Source: Pristionchus mayeri
Taxonomy: Eukaryota > Nematoda > Chromadorea > Rhabditida > Neodiplogasteridae
Direction of reading: 5' to 3'
DNA: 64,000 nucleotides
Assembly (NCBI GenBank): GCA_036245805.1
Contig: BTRK01000004.1
Coordinates: forward strand, 4,154,001-4,218,000
Part shown: one piece after another, positions 11,701-24,700 of the stretch
Position numbering within the stretch: position 1 is the stretch's first letter
How the letters are laid out: every line of letters begins with the position of its first letter
Position numbers and translations under genes: made by a program
The notes under the pieces: generated by a model
What the model was told of the DNA's origin: nothing
Database searches by the model: none
What the model saw: only the letters and a program-made list of their open reading frames with translations

Positions 11701-12680
11701 AGTTTCCGATCCCCTTGAAATATGCATGCGTTTTAGTATACTATTTAAAAAAGATCGACAACTAAAATTAGTATCGATTGGAAAGGGTACCGGTTATGCC
11801 TGCTATAGGGGAATGAGTCCAAATTGATTGCCAGTTGGATTATTATTTCTTTATTGGCAAATTGATTCGCTCCTTCTATCCCTTCTCGAAACCTGATTTT
11901 TTGCTTTATATTTTTGGAACTACTGCTCAATCAGTTGATTTATAAGTGCTTATCAAAATTGCTAATTATCCTGTTTTCAATGCTATTTTTTATTGTTAGA
12001 AACGATATGCTTACCAGTCGCAGCTATGGAAATCAGTCCTTTCATTGGGCAGCTGTGAAGCAACCGATTGATGTGAATTCGTATGCATTTTAATTAATTC
12101 ATCCCAGTTGAGATGCAGAATTTCCTGAAAGAAGTAGATATATATTCCTCGACAAGAACTGACCTACTTGTATCTGGCGTAAAGAATTAGCATCGCAAAT
12201 TGTAATAATCCTTGATCGGGAAGACAAATGTGGTTCCCTGATGGTTAGATTAGCTCTTGAATTGATTGGAAGTAAAAACCTGTTGACGCAACAGCGAGAG
12301 AGAAGATTTGAAACTCGTCCAAGGCAATATTTACAGTAAAAATCTTGACTTATTTTCAAATATGTTTTGATCTTATCAATAGTCTTCTCTCCATTATCAA
12401 AAAGATCACGAACTTCTCCAACAATAGCAGCTAGATATTGTGAACCTGAGAATGAACTATCCTAATGCAATGTAGGAGACTAGAATATATAAACGTAAAT
12501 TAAATATATAATTACAGATACGCATATTGGAGGTGCAGTACTACAGGAAGTTGAACTGGAGTAAAAAATCAGATGTAGAGGTGATGCTATATTACCTATG
12601 ATACTGATGACGATAGGGATACTCAAAACAGATCTTTTGATATTGGATGCTGTTACTTTTCTATTACATTTGGCTTGTTT
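8712..12680 (-). CDS. tnp2-like (CACTA/EnSpm-type) transposase or a gene derived from one; 5' end not located
   Basis: A many-exon minus-strand gene with compatible phases through at least ten exons. Order: a basic exon (12680-12596, CNRKVTASNIKRSVLS); a CxxC-bearing exon (12445-12168, DFYCKYCLGRVSNLLSRCC); LHLNWDELIKMH (12124-12015); and an exon (11713-11415) with PILLMVMDLSAKTRSNSRN and GWASYDGCYFCYHKG. Then come GGAIRYPPLAIGD, ARLDIMGHSSLGLYG, LLFDGLHLVQEGICADFIKG, a Trp-rich exon, and FTERLHAAGLPDDTSLSPFE. The last exon (9251-8712) ends with the stop. The MDLSAKxRxxxRN stretch, the C-x2-C block, the D-G-L-H-x3-E-G motif and the later FT.KVH/SPFERINR block are the layout I associate with tnp2-family transposases. 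No in-frame ATG is seen before 12680, so the start lies upstream or is lost. A foldback element and a 135-bp duplication lie in introns. It could be domesticated rather than mobile. Confidence 0.6.
9288..10156. mobile_element. Foldback (MITE-like) element 2, about 870 bp
   Basis: The ends are TATATCAGGCC and its reverse complement GGCCTGATATA, and a TA target duplication is possible. The arms match along most of their length: GAGAATCGGGACA near the ends, and a central perfect hairpin at about 9715-9792 built on ATGGGCTGCACGGTTCATGG. The left arm carries an unmatched stretch at about 9330-9425. It lies in an intron of the transposase-like gene, about 5 nt after the donor GTACAT. Confidence 0.88.
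10786..11025. repeat. 135-bp direct tandem duplication across an intron-exon boundary
   Basis: A block containing TTCTTCCAGTCCTCTACTCT and GAATTTTTGGAGACTCACCT occurs twice, 135 bp apart, and part of the latter motif occurs a third time in between. On the minus strand each copy holds the same donor (GTGAGT), short intron, acceptor (CTTGAAG) and start of the Trp-rich exon. Only the copy nearer 10.8 kb continues in frame into the rest of the exon. Including both copies shifts the frame, so splicing must skip one for the gene to be intact. Confidence 0.9.
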
Positions 12681-12770
12681 CTGAGCGATAGAGGAGAGAG
12701 AGGAAAGGGATGAACTAAAGCTAAGGCTGAGTGGGAAATGTAATGATGTAGAGAGTAAAGAGATCTCATT
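12681..12770. other. Polypyrimidine/acceptor region upstream of the first located transposase exon
   Basis: On the minus strand a CT-rich tract (CCTTTCCTCTCTCTCCTCTA) is followed by CGCTCAG at the edge of the exon at 12680. This is a good 3' splice site. It could receive a cis-intron holding the 106-bp satellite, or a spliced leader. Confidence 0.5.
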
Positions 12771-15700
12771 CAGCAAAACAGTTATGAATTGACCTGGGAT
12801 GAGGGAGGGATGGAATAGTGGGAGTGGGGTGAATAGAGGAAGGAACTCGCACGAAGGATTTGGAAGAGGTCTCATTCAGCAAAACAGTTATGAAATGATC
12901 TGGGATGAGAGAGAGATGGAATAGTGGGAGTGGGGTGAATAGAGGAAGGAACTCGTACGAAGGATTTGGAAGAGGTCTCATTCAGCAAAACAGTTATGAA
13001 ATGACCTGGGATGAGGGAGGGATGGAATAGTGGGAGTGGGGTGAATAGAGGAAGGAACTCGTACGAAGGATTTGGAAGAGGTCTCATTCAGCAAAACAGT
13101 TATGAAATGACCTGGGATGAGGGAGGGATGGAATAGTGGGAGTGGGGTGAATAGAGGAAGGAACTCGTACGAAGGATTTGGAAGAGGTCTCATTCAGCAA
13201 AACTGTTATGAAATGACCTGGGATGAGGGAGGGATGGAATAGTGGGAGTGGGGTGAATAGAGGAAGGAACTCGTACGAAGGATTTGGAAGAGGTCTCATT
13301 CAGCAAAACAGTTATGAAATGATCTGGGATGAGAGAGAGATGGAATAGTGGGAGTGGGGTGAATAGAGAAAGGAACTCGCACGAAGGATTTGGAAGAGGT
13401 CTCATTCAGCAAAACAGTTATGAAATGACCTGGGATGAGGGAGGGATGGAATAGTGGGAGTGGGGTGAATAGAGGAAGGAACTCGCACGAAGGATTTGGA
13501 AGAGGTCTCATTCATCAAAACAGTTATGAAATGATCTGGGATGAGAGAGAGATGGAATAGTGGGAGTGGGGTGAATAGAGAAAGGAACTCGCACGAAGGA
13601 TTTGGAAGAGGTCTCATTCATCAAAACAGTTATGAAATGATCTGGGATGAGAGAGAGATGGAATAGTGGGAGTGGGGTGAATAGAGGAAGGAACTCGCAC
13701 GAAGGATTTGGAAGAGGTCTCATTCATCAAAACAGTTATGAAATGATCTGGGATGAGAGAGAGATGGAATAGTGGGAGTGGGGTGAATAGAGGAAGGAAC
13801 TCGCACGAAGGATTTGGAAGAGGTCTCATTCATCAAAACAGTTATGAAATGATCTGGGATGAGAGAGAGATGGAATAGTGGGAGTGGGGTGAATAGAGGA
13901 AGGAACTCGCACGAAGGATTTGGAAGAGGTCTCATTCATCAAAACAGTTATGAAATGATCTGGGATGAGAGAGAGATGGAATAGTGGGAGTGGGGTGAAT
14001 AGAGAAAGGAACTCGCACGAAGGATTTGGAAGAGGTCTCATTCAGCAAAACAGTTATGAAATGACCTGGGATGAGGGAGGGATGGAATAGTGGGAGTGGG
14101 GTGAATAGAGGAAGGAACTCGCACGAAGGATTTGGAAGAGGTCTCATTCATCAAAACAGTTATGAAATGATCTGGGATGAGAGAGAGATGGAATAGTGGG
14201 AGTGGGGTGAATAGAGGAAGGAACTTGCACGAAGGATTTGGAAGAGGTCTCATTCATCAAAACAGTTATGAAATGATCTGGGATGAGAGAGAGATGGAAT
14301 AGTGGGAGTGGGGTGAATAGAGGAAGGAACTCGCACGAAGGATTTGGAAGAGGTCTCATTCATCAAAACAGTTATGAAATGATCTGGGATGAGGGAGGGA
14401 TGGAATAGCGGGAGTGGGGTGAATAGAGGAAGGAACTCGTACGAAGGATTTGGAAGAGGTCTCATTCAGCAAAACAGTTATGAAATGACCTGGGATGAGA
14501 GAGAGATGGAATAGTGGGAGTGGGGTGAATAGAGGAAGGAACTCGTACGAAGGATTTGGAAGAGGTCTCATTCATCAAAACAGTTATGAAATGATCTGGG
14601 ATGAGAGAGAGATGGAATAGTGGGAGTGGGGTGAATAGAGAAAGGAACTCGCACGAAGGATTTGGAAGAGGTCTCATTCATCAAAACAGTTATGAAATGA
14701 TCTGGGATGAGAGAGAGATGGAATAGTGGGAGTGGGGTGAATAGAGGAAGGAACTCGCACGAAGGATTTGGAAGAGGTCTCATTCAGCAAAACAGTTATG
14801 AAATGATCTGGGATGAGAGAGAGATGGAATAGTGGGAGTGGGGTGAATAGAGGAAGGAACTCGTACGAAGGATTTGGAAGAGGTCTCATTCAGCAAAACA
14901 GTTATGAAATGACCTGGGATGAGGGAGGGATGGAATAGTGGGAGTGGGGTGAATAGAGGAAGGAACTCGTACGAAGGATTTGGAAGAGGTCTCATTCAGC
15001 AAAACAGTTATGAAATGACCTGGGATGAGGGAGGGATGGAATAGTGGGAGTGGGGTGAATAGAGGAAGGAACTCGTACGAAGGATTTGGAAGAGGTCTCA
15101 TTCAGCAAAACAGTTATGAAATGACCTGGGATGAGGGAGGGATGGAATAGTGGGAGTGGGGTGAATAGAGGAAGGAACTCGTACGAAGGATTTGGAAGAG
15201 GTCTCATTCAGCAAAACAGTTATGAAATGATCTGGGATGAGAGAGAGATGGAATAGTGGGAGTGGGGTGAATAGAGAAAGGAACTCGCACGAAGGATTTG
15301 GAAGAGGTCTCATTCAGCAAAACAGTTATGAAATGACCTGGGATGAGGGAGGGATGGAATAGTGGGAGTGGGGTGAATAGAGGAAGGAACTCGCACGAAG
15401 GATTTGGAAGAGGTCTCATTCATCAAAACAGTTATGAAATGATCTGGGATGAGAGAGAGATGGAATAGTGGGAGTGGGGTGAATAGAGAAAGGAACTCGC
15501 ACGAAGGATTTGGAAGAGGTCTCATTCATCAAAACAGTTATGAAATGATCTGGGATGAGAGAGAGATGGAATAGTGGGAGTGGGGTGAATAGAGGAAGGA
15601 ACTCGCACGAAGGATTTGGAAGAGGTCTCATTCATCAAAACAGTTATGAAATGATCTGGGATGAGAGAGAGATGGAATAGTGGGAGTGGGGTGAATAGAG

Positions 15701-18700
15701 AAAGGAACTCGCACGAAGGATTTGGAAGAGGTCTCATTCAGCAAAACAGTTATGAAATGACCTGGGATGAGGGAGGGATGGAATAGTGGGAGTGGGGTGA
15801 ATAGAGGAAGGAACTCGTACGAAGGATTTGGAAGAGGTCTCATTCAGCAAAACAGTTATGAAATGATCTGGGATGAGGGAGGGATGGAATAGCGGGAGTG
15901 GGGTGAATAGAGGAAGGAACTCGTACGAAGGATTTGGAAGAGGTCTCATTCAGCAAAACAGTTATGAAATGACCTGGGATGAGGGAGGGATGGAATAGTG
16001 GGAGTGGGGTGAATAGAGGAAGGAACTCGCACGAAGGATTTGGAAGAGGTCTCATTCATCAAAACAGTTATGAAATGATCTGGGATGAGAGAGAGATGGA
16101 ATAGTGGGAGTGGGGTGAATAGAGAAAGGAACTCGCACGAAGGATTTGGAAGAGGTCTCATTCATCAAAACAGTTATGAAATGATCTGGGATGAGAGAGA
16201 GATGGAATAGTGGGAGTGGGGTGAATAGAGGAAGGAACTCGCACGAAGGATTTGGAAGAGGTCTCATTCATCAAAACAGTTATGAAATGATCTGGGATGA
16301 GAGAGAGATGGAATAGTGGGAGTGGGGTGAATAGAGGAAGGAACTCGCACGAAGGATTTGGAAGAGGTCTCATTCATCAAAACAGTTATGAAATGATCTG
16401 GGATGAGAGAGAGATGGAATAGTGGGAGTGGGATGAATAGAGAAAGGAACTCGCACGAAGGATTTGGAAGAGGTCTCATTCAGCAAAACAGTTATGAAAT
16501 GACCTGGGATGAGGGAGGGATGGAATAGTGGGAGTGGGGTGAATAGAGGAAGGAACTCGCACGAAGGATTTGGAAGAGGTTTCATTCATCAAAACAGTTA
16601 TGAAATGATCTGGGATGAGAGAGAGATGGAATAGTGGGAGTGGGGTGAATAGAGGAAGGAACTTGCACGAAGGATTTGGAAGAGGTCTCATTCATCAAAA
16701 CAGTTATGAAATGATCTGGGATGAGAGAGAGATGGAATAGTGGGAGTGGGGTGAATAGAGGAAGGAACTTGCACGAAGGATTTGGAAGAGGTCTCATTCA
16801 TCAAAACAGTTATGAAATGATCTGGGATGAGAGAGAGATGGAATAGTGGGAGTGGGGTGAATAGAGGAAGGAACTCGCACGAAGGATTTGGAAGAGGTCT
16901 CATTCATCAAAACAGTTATGAAATGATCTGGGATGAGGGAGGGATGGAATAGCGGGAGTGGGGTGAATAGAGGAAGGAACTCGTACGAAGGATTTGGAAG
17001 AGGTCTCATTCAGCAAAACAGTTATGAAATGACCTGGGATGAGAGAGAGATGGAATAGTGGGAGTGGGGTGAATAGAGGAAGGAACTCGTACGAAGGATT
17101 TGGAAGAGGTCTCATTCATCAAAACAGTTATGAAATGATCTGGGATGAGAGAGAGATGGAATAGTGGGAGTGGGGTGAATAGAGGAAGGAACTCGCACGA
17201 AGGATTTGGAAGAGGTCTCATTCATCAAAACAGTTATGAAATGATCTGGGATGAGAGAGAGATGGAATAGTGGGAGTGGGGTGAATAGAGGAAGGAACTC
17301 GCACGAAGGATTTGGAAGAGGTCTCATTCATCAAAACAGTTATGCAATGATCTGGGATGAGAGAGAGATGGAATAGTGGGAGTGGGGTGAATAGAGGAAG
17401 GAACTCGCACGAAGGATTTGGAAGAGGTCTCATTCATCAAAACAGTTATGAAATGATCTGGGATGAGAGAGAGATGGAATAGTGGGAGTGGGGTGAATAG
17501 AGAAAGGAACTCGCACGAAGGATTTGGAAGAGGTCTCATTCAGCAAAACAGTTATGAAATGACCTGGGATGAGGGAGGGATGGAATAGTGGGAGTGGGGT
17601 GAATAGAGGAAGGAACTCGTACGAAGGATTTGGAAGAGGTCTCATTCAGCAAAACAGTTATGAAATGATCTGGGATGAGGGAGGGATGGAATAGCGGGAG
17701 TGGGGTGAATAGAGGAAGGAACTCGTACGAAGGATTTGGAAGAGGTCTCATTCAGCAAAACAGTTATGAAATGACCTGGGATGAGGGAGGGATGGAATAG
17801 TGGGAGTGGGGTGAATAGAGGAAGGAACTCGCACGAAGGATTTGGAAGAGGTCTCATTCATCAAAACAGTTATGAAATGATCTGGGATGAGAGAGAGATG
17901 GAATAGTGGGAGTGGGGTGAATAGAGAAAGGAACTCGCACGAAGGATTTGGAAGAGGTCTCATTCATCAAAACAGTTATGAAATGATCTGGGATGAGAGA
18001 GAGATGGAATAGTGGGAGTGGGGTGAATAGAGGAAGGAACTCGCACGAAGGATTTGGAAGAGGTCTCATTCATCAAAACAGTTATGAAATGATCTGGGAT
18101 GAGAGAGAGATGGAATAGTGGGAGTGGGGTGAATAGAGGAAGGAACTCGCACGAAGGATTTGGAAGAGGTCTCATTCATCAAAACAGTTATGAAATGATC
18201 TGGGATGAGAGAGAGATGGAATAGTGGGAGTGGGGTGAATAGAGGAAGGAACTCGCACGAAGGATTTGGAAGAGGTCTCATTCATCAAAACAGTTATGAA
18301 ATGATCTGGGATGAGAGAGAGATGGAATAGTGGGAGTGGGATGAATAGAGAAAGGAACTCGCACGAAGGATTTGGAAGAGGTCTCATTCAGCAAAACAGT
18401 TATGAAATGACCTGGGATGAGGGAGGGATGGAATAGTGGGAGTGGGGTGAATAGAGGAAGGAACTCGCACGAAGGATTTGGAAGAGGTCTCATTCATCAA
18501 AACAGTTATGAAATGATCTGGGATGAGAGAGAGATGGAATAGTGGGAGTGGGGTGAATAGAGGAAGGAACTTGCACGAAGGATTTGGAAGAGGTCTCATT
18601 CATCAAAACAGTTATGAAATGATCTGGGATGAGAGAGAGATGGAATAGTGGGAGTGGGGTGAATAGAGGAAGGAACTCGCACGAAGGATTTGGAAGAGGT

Positions 18701-21700
18701 CTCATTCATCAAAACAGTTATGAAATGATCTGGGATGAGGGAGGGATGGAATAGCGGGAGTGGGGTGAATAGAGGAAGGAACTCGTACGAAGGATTTGGA
18801 AGAGGTCTCATTCAGCAAAACAGTTATGAAATGACCTGGGATGAGAGAGAGATGGAATAGTGGGAGTGGGGTGAATAGAGGAAGGAACTCGTACGAAGGA
18901 TTTGGAAGAGGTCTCATTCATCAAAACAGTTATGAAATGATCTGGGATGAGAGAGAGATGGAATAGTGGGAGTGGGGTGAATAGAGAAAGGAACTCGCAC
19001 GAAGGATTTGGAAGAGGTCTCATTCATCAAAACAGTTATGAAATGATCTGGGATGAGAGAGAGATGGAATAGTGGGAGTGGGGTGAATAGAGGAAGGAAC
19101 TCGCACGAAGGATTTGGAAGAGGTCTCATTCATCAAAACAGTTATGAAATGATCTGGGATGAGAGAGAGATGGAATAGTGGGAGTGGGGTGAATAGAGGA
19201 AGGAACTCGCACGAAGGATTTGGAAGAGGTCTCATTCATCAAAACAGTTATGAAATGATCTGGGATGAGGGAGGGATGGAATAGCGGGAGTGGGGTGAAT
19301 AGAGGAAGGAACTCGTACGAAGGATTTGGAAGAGGTCTCATTCAGCAAAACAGTTATGAAATGACCTGGGATGAGAGAGAGATGGAATAGTGGGAGTGGG
19401 GTGAATAGAGGAAGGAACTCGTACGAAGGATTTGGAAGAGGTCTCATTCATCAAAACAGTTATGAAATGATCTGGGATGAGAGAGAGATGGAATAGTGGG
19501 AGTGGGGTGAATAGAGAAAGGAACTCGCACGAAGGATTTGGAAGAGGTCTCATTCATCAAAACAGTTATGAAATGATCTGGGATGAGAGAGAGATGGAAT
19601 AGTGGGAGTGGGGTGAATAGAGGAAGGAACTCGCACGAAGGATTTGGAAGAGGTCTCATTCATCAAAACAGTTATGAAATGATCTGGGATGAGAGAGAGA
19701 TGGAATAGTGGGAGTGGGGTGAATAGAGGAAGGAACTCGCACGAAGGATTTGGAAGAGGTCTCATTCATCAAAACAGTTATGAAATGATCTGGGATGAGA
19801 GAGAGATGGAATAGTGGGAGTGGGGTGAATAGAGGAAGGAACTCGCACGAAGGATTTGGAAGAGGTCTCATTCATCAAAACAGTTATGAAATGATCTGGG
19901 ATGAGAGAGAGATGGAATAGTGGGAGTGGGGTGAATAGAGGAAGGAACTCGCACGAAGGATTTGGAAGAGGTCTCATTCATCAAAACAGTTATGAAATGA
20001 TCTGGGATGAGAGAGAGATGGAATAGTGGGAGTGGGATGAATAGAGAAAGGAACTCGCACGAAGGATTTGGAAGAGGTCTCATTCAGCAAAACAGTTATG
20101 AAATGACCTGGGATGAGGGAGGGATGGAATAGTGGGAGTGGGGTGAATAGAGGAAGGAACTCGCACGAAGGATTTGGAAGAGGTCTCATTCAGCAAAACA
20201 GTTATGAAATGACCTGGGATGAGGGAGGGATGGAATAGTGGGAGTGGGGTGAATAGAGGAAGGAACTCGTACGAAGGATTTGGAAGAGGTCTCATTCAGC
20301 AAAACAGTTATGAAATGATCTGGGATGAGGGAGGGATGGAATAGCGGGAGTGGGGTGAATAGAGGAAGGAACTCGTACGAAGGATTTGGAAGAGGTCTCA
20401 TTCAGCAAAACAGTTATGAAATGACCTGGGATGAGGGAGGGATGGAATAGTGGGAGTGGGGTGAATAGAGGAAGGAACTCGCACGAAGGATTTGGAAGAG
20501 GTCTCATTCATCAAAACAGTTATGAAATGATCTGGGATGAGAGAGAGATGGAATAGTGGGAGTGGGGTGAATAGAGAAAGGAACTCGCACGAAGGATTTG
20601 GAAGAGGTCTCATTCATCAAAACAGTTATGAAATGATCTGGGATGAGAGAGAGATGGAATAGTGGGAGTGGGGTGAATAGAGGAAGGAACTCGCACGAAG
20701 GATTTGGAAGAGGTCTCATTCATCAAAACAGTTATGAAATGATCTGGGATGAGAGAGAGATGGAATAGTGGGAGTGGGGTGAATAGAGGAAGGAACTCGC
20801 ACGAAGGATTTGGAAGAGGTCTCATTCATCAAAACAGTTATGAAATGATCTGGGATGAGAGAGAGATGGAATAGTGGGAGTGGGGTGAATAGAGGAAGGA
20901 ACTCGCACGAAGGATTTGGAAGAGGTCTCATTCATCAAAACAGTTATGAAATGATCTGGGATGAGAGAGAGATGGAATAGTGGGAGTGGGATGAATAGAG
21001 AAAGGAACTCGCACGAAGGATTTGGAAGAGGTCTCATTCAGCAAAACAGTTATGAAATGACCTGGGATGAGGGAGGGATGGAATAGTGGGAGTGGGGTGA
21101 ATAGAGGAAGGAACTCGCACGAAGGATTTGGAAGAGGTCTCATTCATCAAAACAGTTATGAAATGATCTGGGATGAGAGAGAGATGGAATAGTGGGAGTG
21201 GGGTGAATAGAGGAAGGAACTTGCACGAAGGATTTGGAAGAGGTCTCATTCATCAAAACAGTTATGAAATGATCTGGGATGAGAGAGAGATGGAATAGTG
21301 GGAGTGGGGTGAATAGAGGAAGGAACTCGCACGAAGGATTTGGAAGAGGTCTCATTCATCAAAACAGTTATGAAATGATCTGGGATGAGGGAGGGATGGA
21401 ATAGCGGGAGTGGGGTGAATAGAGGAAGGAACTCGTACGAAGGATTTGGAAGAGGTCTCATTCAGCAAAACAGTTATGAAATGACCTGGGATGAGAGAGA
21501 GATGGAATAGTGGGAGTGGGGTGAATAGAGGAAGGAACTCGTACGAAGGATTTGGAAGAGGTCTCATTCATCAAAACAGTTATGAAATGATCTGGGATGA
21601 GAGAGAGATGGAATAGTGGGAGTGGGGTGAATAGAGAAAGGAACTCGCACGAAGGATTTGGAAGAGGTCTCATTCATCAAAACAGTTATGAAATGATCTG

Positions 21701-24700
21701 GGATGAGAGAGAGATGGAATAGTGGGAGTGGGGTGAATAGAGGAAGGAACTCGCACGAAGGATTTGGAAGAGGTCTCATTCATCAAAACAGTTATGAAAT
21801 GATCTGGGATGAGAGAGAGATGGAATAGTGGGAGTGGGGTGAATAGAGGAAGGAACTCGCACGAAGGATTTGGAAGAGGTCTCATTCATCAAAACAGTTA
21901 TGAAATGATCTGGGATGAGAGAGAGATGGAATAGTGGGAGTGGGGTGAATAGAGGAAGGAACTCGCACGAAGGATTTGGAAGAGGTCTCATTCATCAAAA
22001 CAGTTATGAAATGATCTGGGATGAGAGAGAGATGGAATAGTGGGAGTGGGGTGAATAGAGGAAGGAACTCGCACGAAGGATTTGGAAGAGGTCTCATTCA
22101 TCAAAACAGTTATGAAATGATCTGGGATGAGAGAGAGATGGAATAGTGGGAGTGGGATGAATAGAGAAAGGAACTCGCACGAAGGATTTGGAAGAGGTCT
22201 CATTCAGCAAAACAGTTATGAAATGACCTGGGATGAGGGAGGGATGGAATAGTGGGAGTGGGGTGAATAGAGGAAGGAACTCGCACGAAGGATTTGGAAG
22301 AGGTCTCATTCATCAAAACAGTTATGAAATGATCTGGGATGAGAGAGAGATGGAATAGTGGGAGTGGGGTGAATAGAGGAAGGAACTTGCACGAAGGATT
22401 TGGAAGAGGTCTCATTCATCAAAACAGTTATGAAATGATCTGGGATGAGAGAGAGATGGAATAGTGGGAGTGGGGTGAATAGAGGAAGGAACTCGCACGA
22501 AGGATTTGGAAGAGGTCTCATTCATCAAAACAGTTATGAAATGATCTGGGATGAGGGAGGGATGGAATAGCGGGAGTGGGGTGAATAGAGGAAGGAACTC
22601 GTACGAAGGATTTGGAAGAGGTCTCATTCAGCAAAACAGTTATGAAATGACCTGGGATGAGAGAGAGATGGAATAGTGGGAGTGGGGTGAATAGAGGAAG
22701 GAACTCGTACGAAGGATTTGGAAGAGGTCTCATTCATCAAAACAGTTATGAAATGATCTGGGATGAGAGAGAGATGGAATAGTGGGAGTGGGGTGAATAG
22801 AGAAAGGAACTCGCACGAAGGATTTGGAAGAGGTCTCATTCATCAAAACAGTTATGAAATGATCTGGGATGAGAGAGAGATGGAATAGTGGGAGTGGGGT
22901 GAATAGAGGAAGGAACTCGCACGAAGGATTTGGAAGAGGTCTCATTCATCAAAACAGTTATGAAATGATCTGGGATGAGAGAGAGATGGAATAGTGGGAG
23001 TGGGGTGAATAGAGGAAGGAACTCGCACGAAGGATTTGGAAGAGGTCTCATTCATCAAAACAGTTATGAAATGATCTGGGATGAGAGAGAGATGGAATAG
23101 TGGGAGTGGGGTGAATAGAGGAAGGAACTCGCACGAAGGATTTGGAAGAGGTCTCATTCATCAAAACAGTTATGAAATGATCTGGGATGAGAGAGAGATG
23201 GAATAGTGGGAGTGGGGTGAATAGAGAAAGGAACTCGCACGAAGGATTTGGAAGAGGTCTCATTCAGCAAAACAGTTATGAAATGACCTGGGATGAGGGA
23301 GGGATGGAATAGTGGGAGTGGGGTGAATAGAGGAAGGAACTCGCACGAAGGATTTGGAAGAGGTCTCATTCATCAAAACAGTTATGAAATGATCTGGGAT
23401 GAGAGAGAGATGGAATAGTGGGAGTGGGGTGAATAGAGGAAGGAACTTGCACGAAGGATTTGGAAGAGGTCTCATTCATCAAAACAGTTATGAAATGATC
23501 TGGGATGAGAGAGAGATGGAATAGTGGGAGTGGGGTGAATAGAGGAAGGAACTCGCACGAAGGATTTGGAAGAGGTCTCATTCATCAAAACAGTTATGAA
23601 ATGATCTGGGATGAGGGAGGGATGGAATAGCGGGAGTGGGGTGAATAGAGGAAGGAACTCGTACGAAGGATTTGGAAGAGGTCTCATTCAGCAAAACAGT
23701 TATGAAATGACCTGGGATGAGAGAGAGATGGAATAGTGGGAGTGGGGTGAATAGAGGAAGGAACTCGTACGAAGGATTTGGAAGAGGTCTCATTCATCAA
23801 AACAGTTATGAAATGATCTGGGATGAGAGAGAGATGGAATAGTGGGAGTGGGGTGAATAGAGAAAGGAACTCGCACGAAGGATTTGGAAGAGGTCTCATT
23901 CAGCAAAACAGTTATGAAATGACCTGGGATGAGGGAGGGATGGAATAGTGGGAGTGGGGTGAATAGAGGAAGGAACTCGCACGAAGGATTTGGAAGAGGT
24001 CTCATTCATCAAAACAGTTATGAAATGATCTGGGATGAGAGAGAGATGGAATAGTGGGAGTGGGGTGAATAGAGGAAGGAACTTGCACGAAGGATTTGGA
24101 AGAGGTCTCATTCATCAAAACAGTTATGAAATGATCTGGGATGAGAGAGAGATGGAATAGTGGGAGTGGGGTGAATAGAGGAAGGAACTCGCACGAAGGA
24201 TTTGGAAGAGGTCTCATTCATCAAAACAGTTATGAAATGATCTGGGATGAGGGAGGGATGGAATAGCGGGAGTGGGGTGAATAGAGGAAGGAACTCGTAC
24301 GAAGGATTTGGAAGAGGTCTCATTCAGCAAAACAGTTATGAAATGACCTGGGATGAGAGAGAGATGGAATAGTGGGAGTGGGGTGAATAGAGGAAGGAAC
24401 TCGCACGAAGGATTTGGAAGAGGTCTCATTCATCAAAACAGTTATGAAATGATCTGGGATGAGAGAGAGATGGAATAGTGGGAGTGGGGTGAATAGAGGA
24501 AGGAACTCGCACGAAGGATTTGGAAGAGGTCTCATTCATCAAAACAGTTATGAAATGATCTGGGATGAGAGAGAGATGGAATAGTGGGAGTGGGGTGAAT
24601 AGAGAAAGGAACTCGAACGAAGGATTTGGAAGAGGTCTCATTCAGCAAAACAGTTATGAAATGACCTGGGATGAGGGAGGGATGGAATAGTGGGAGTGGG

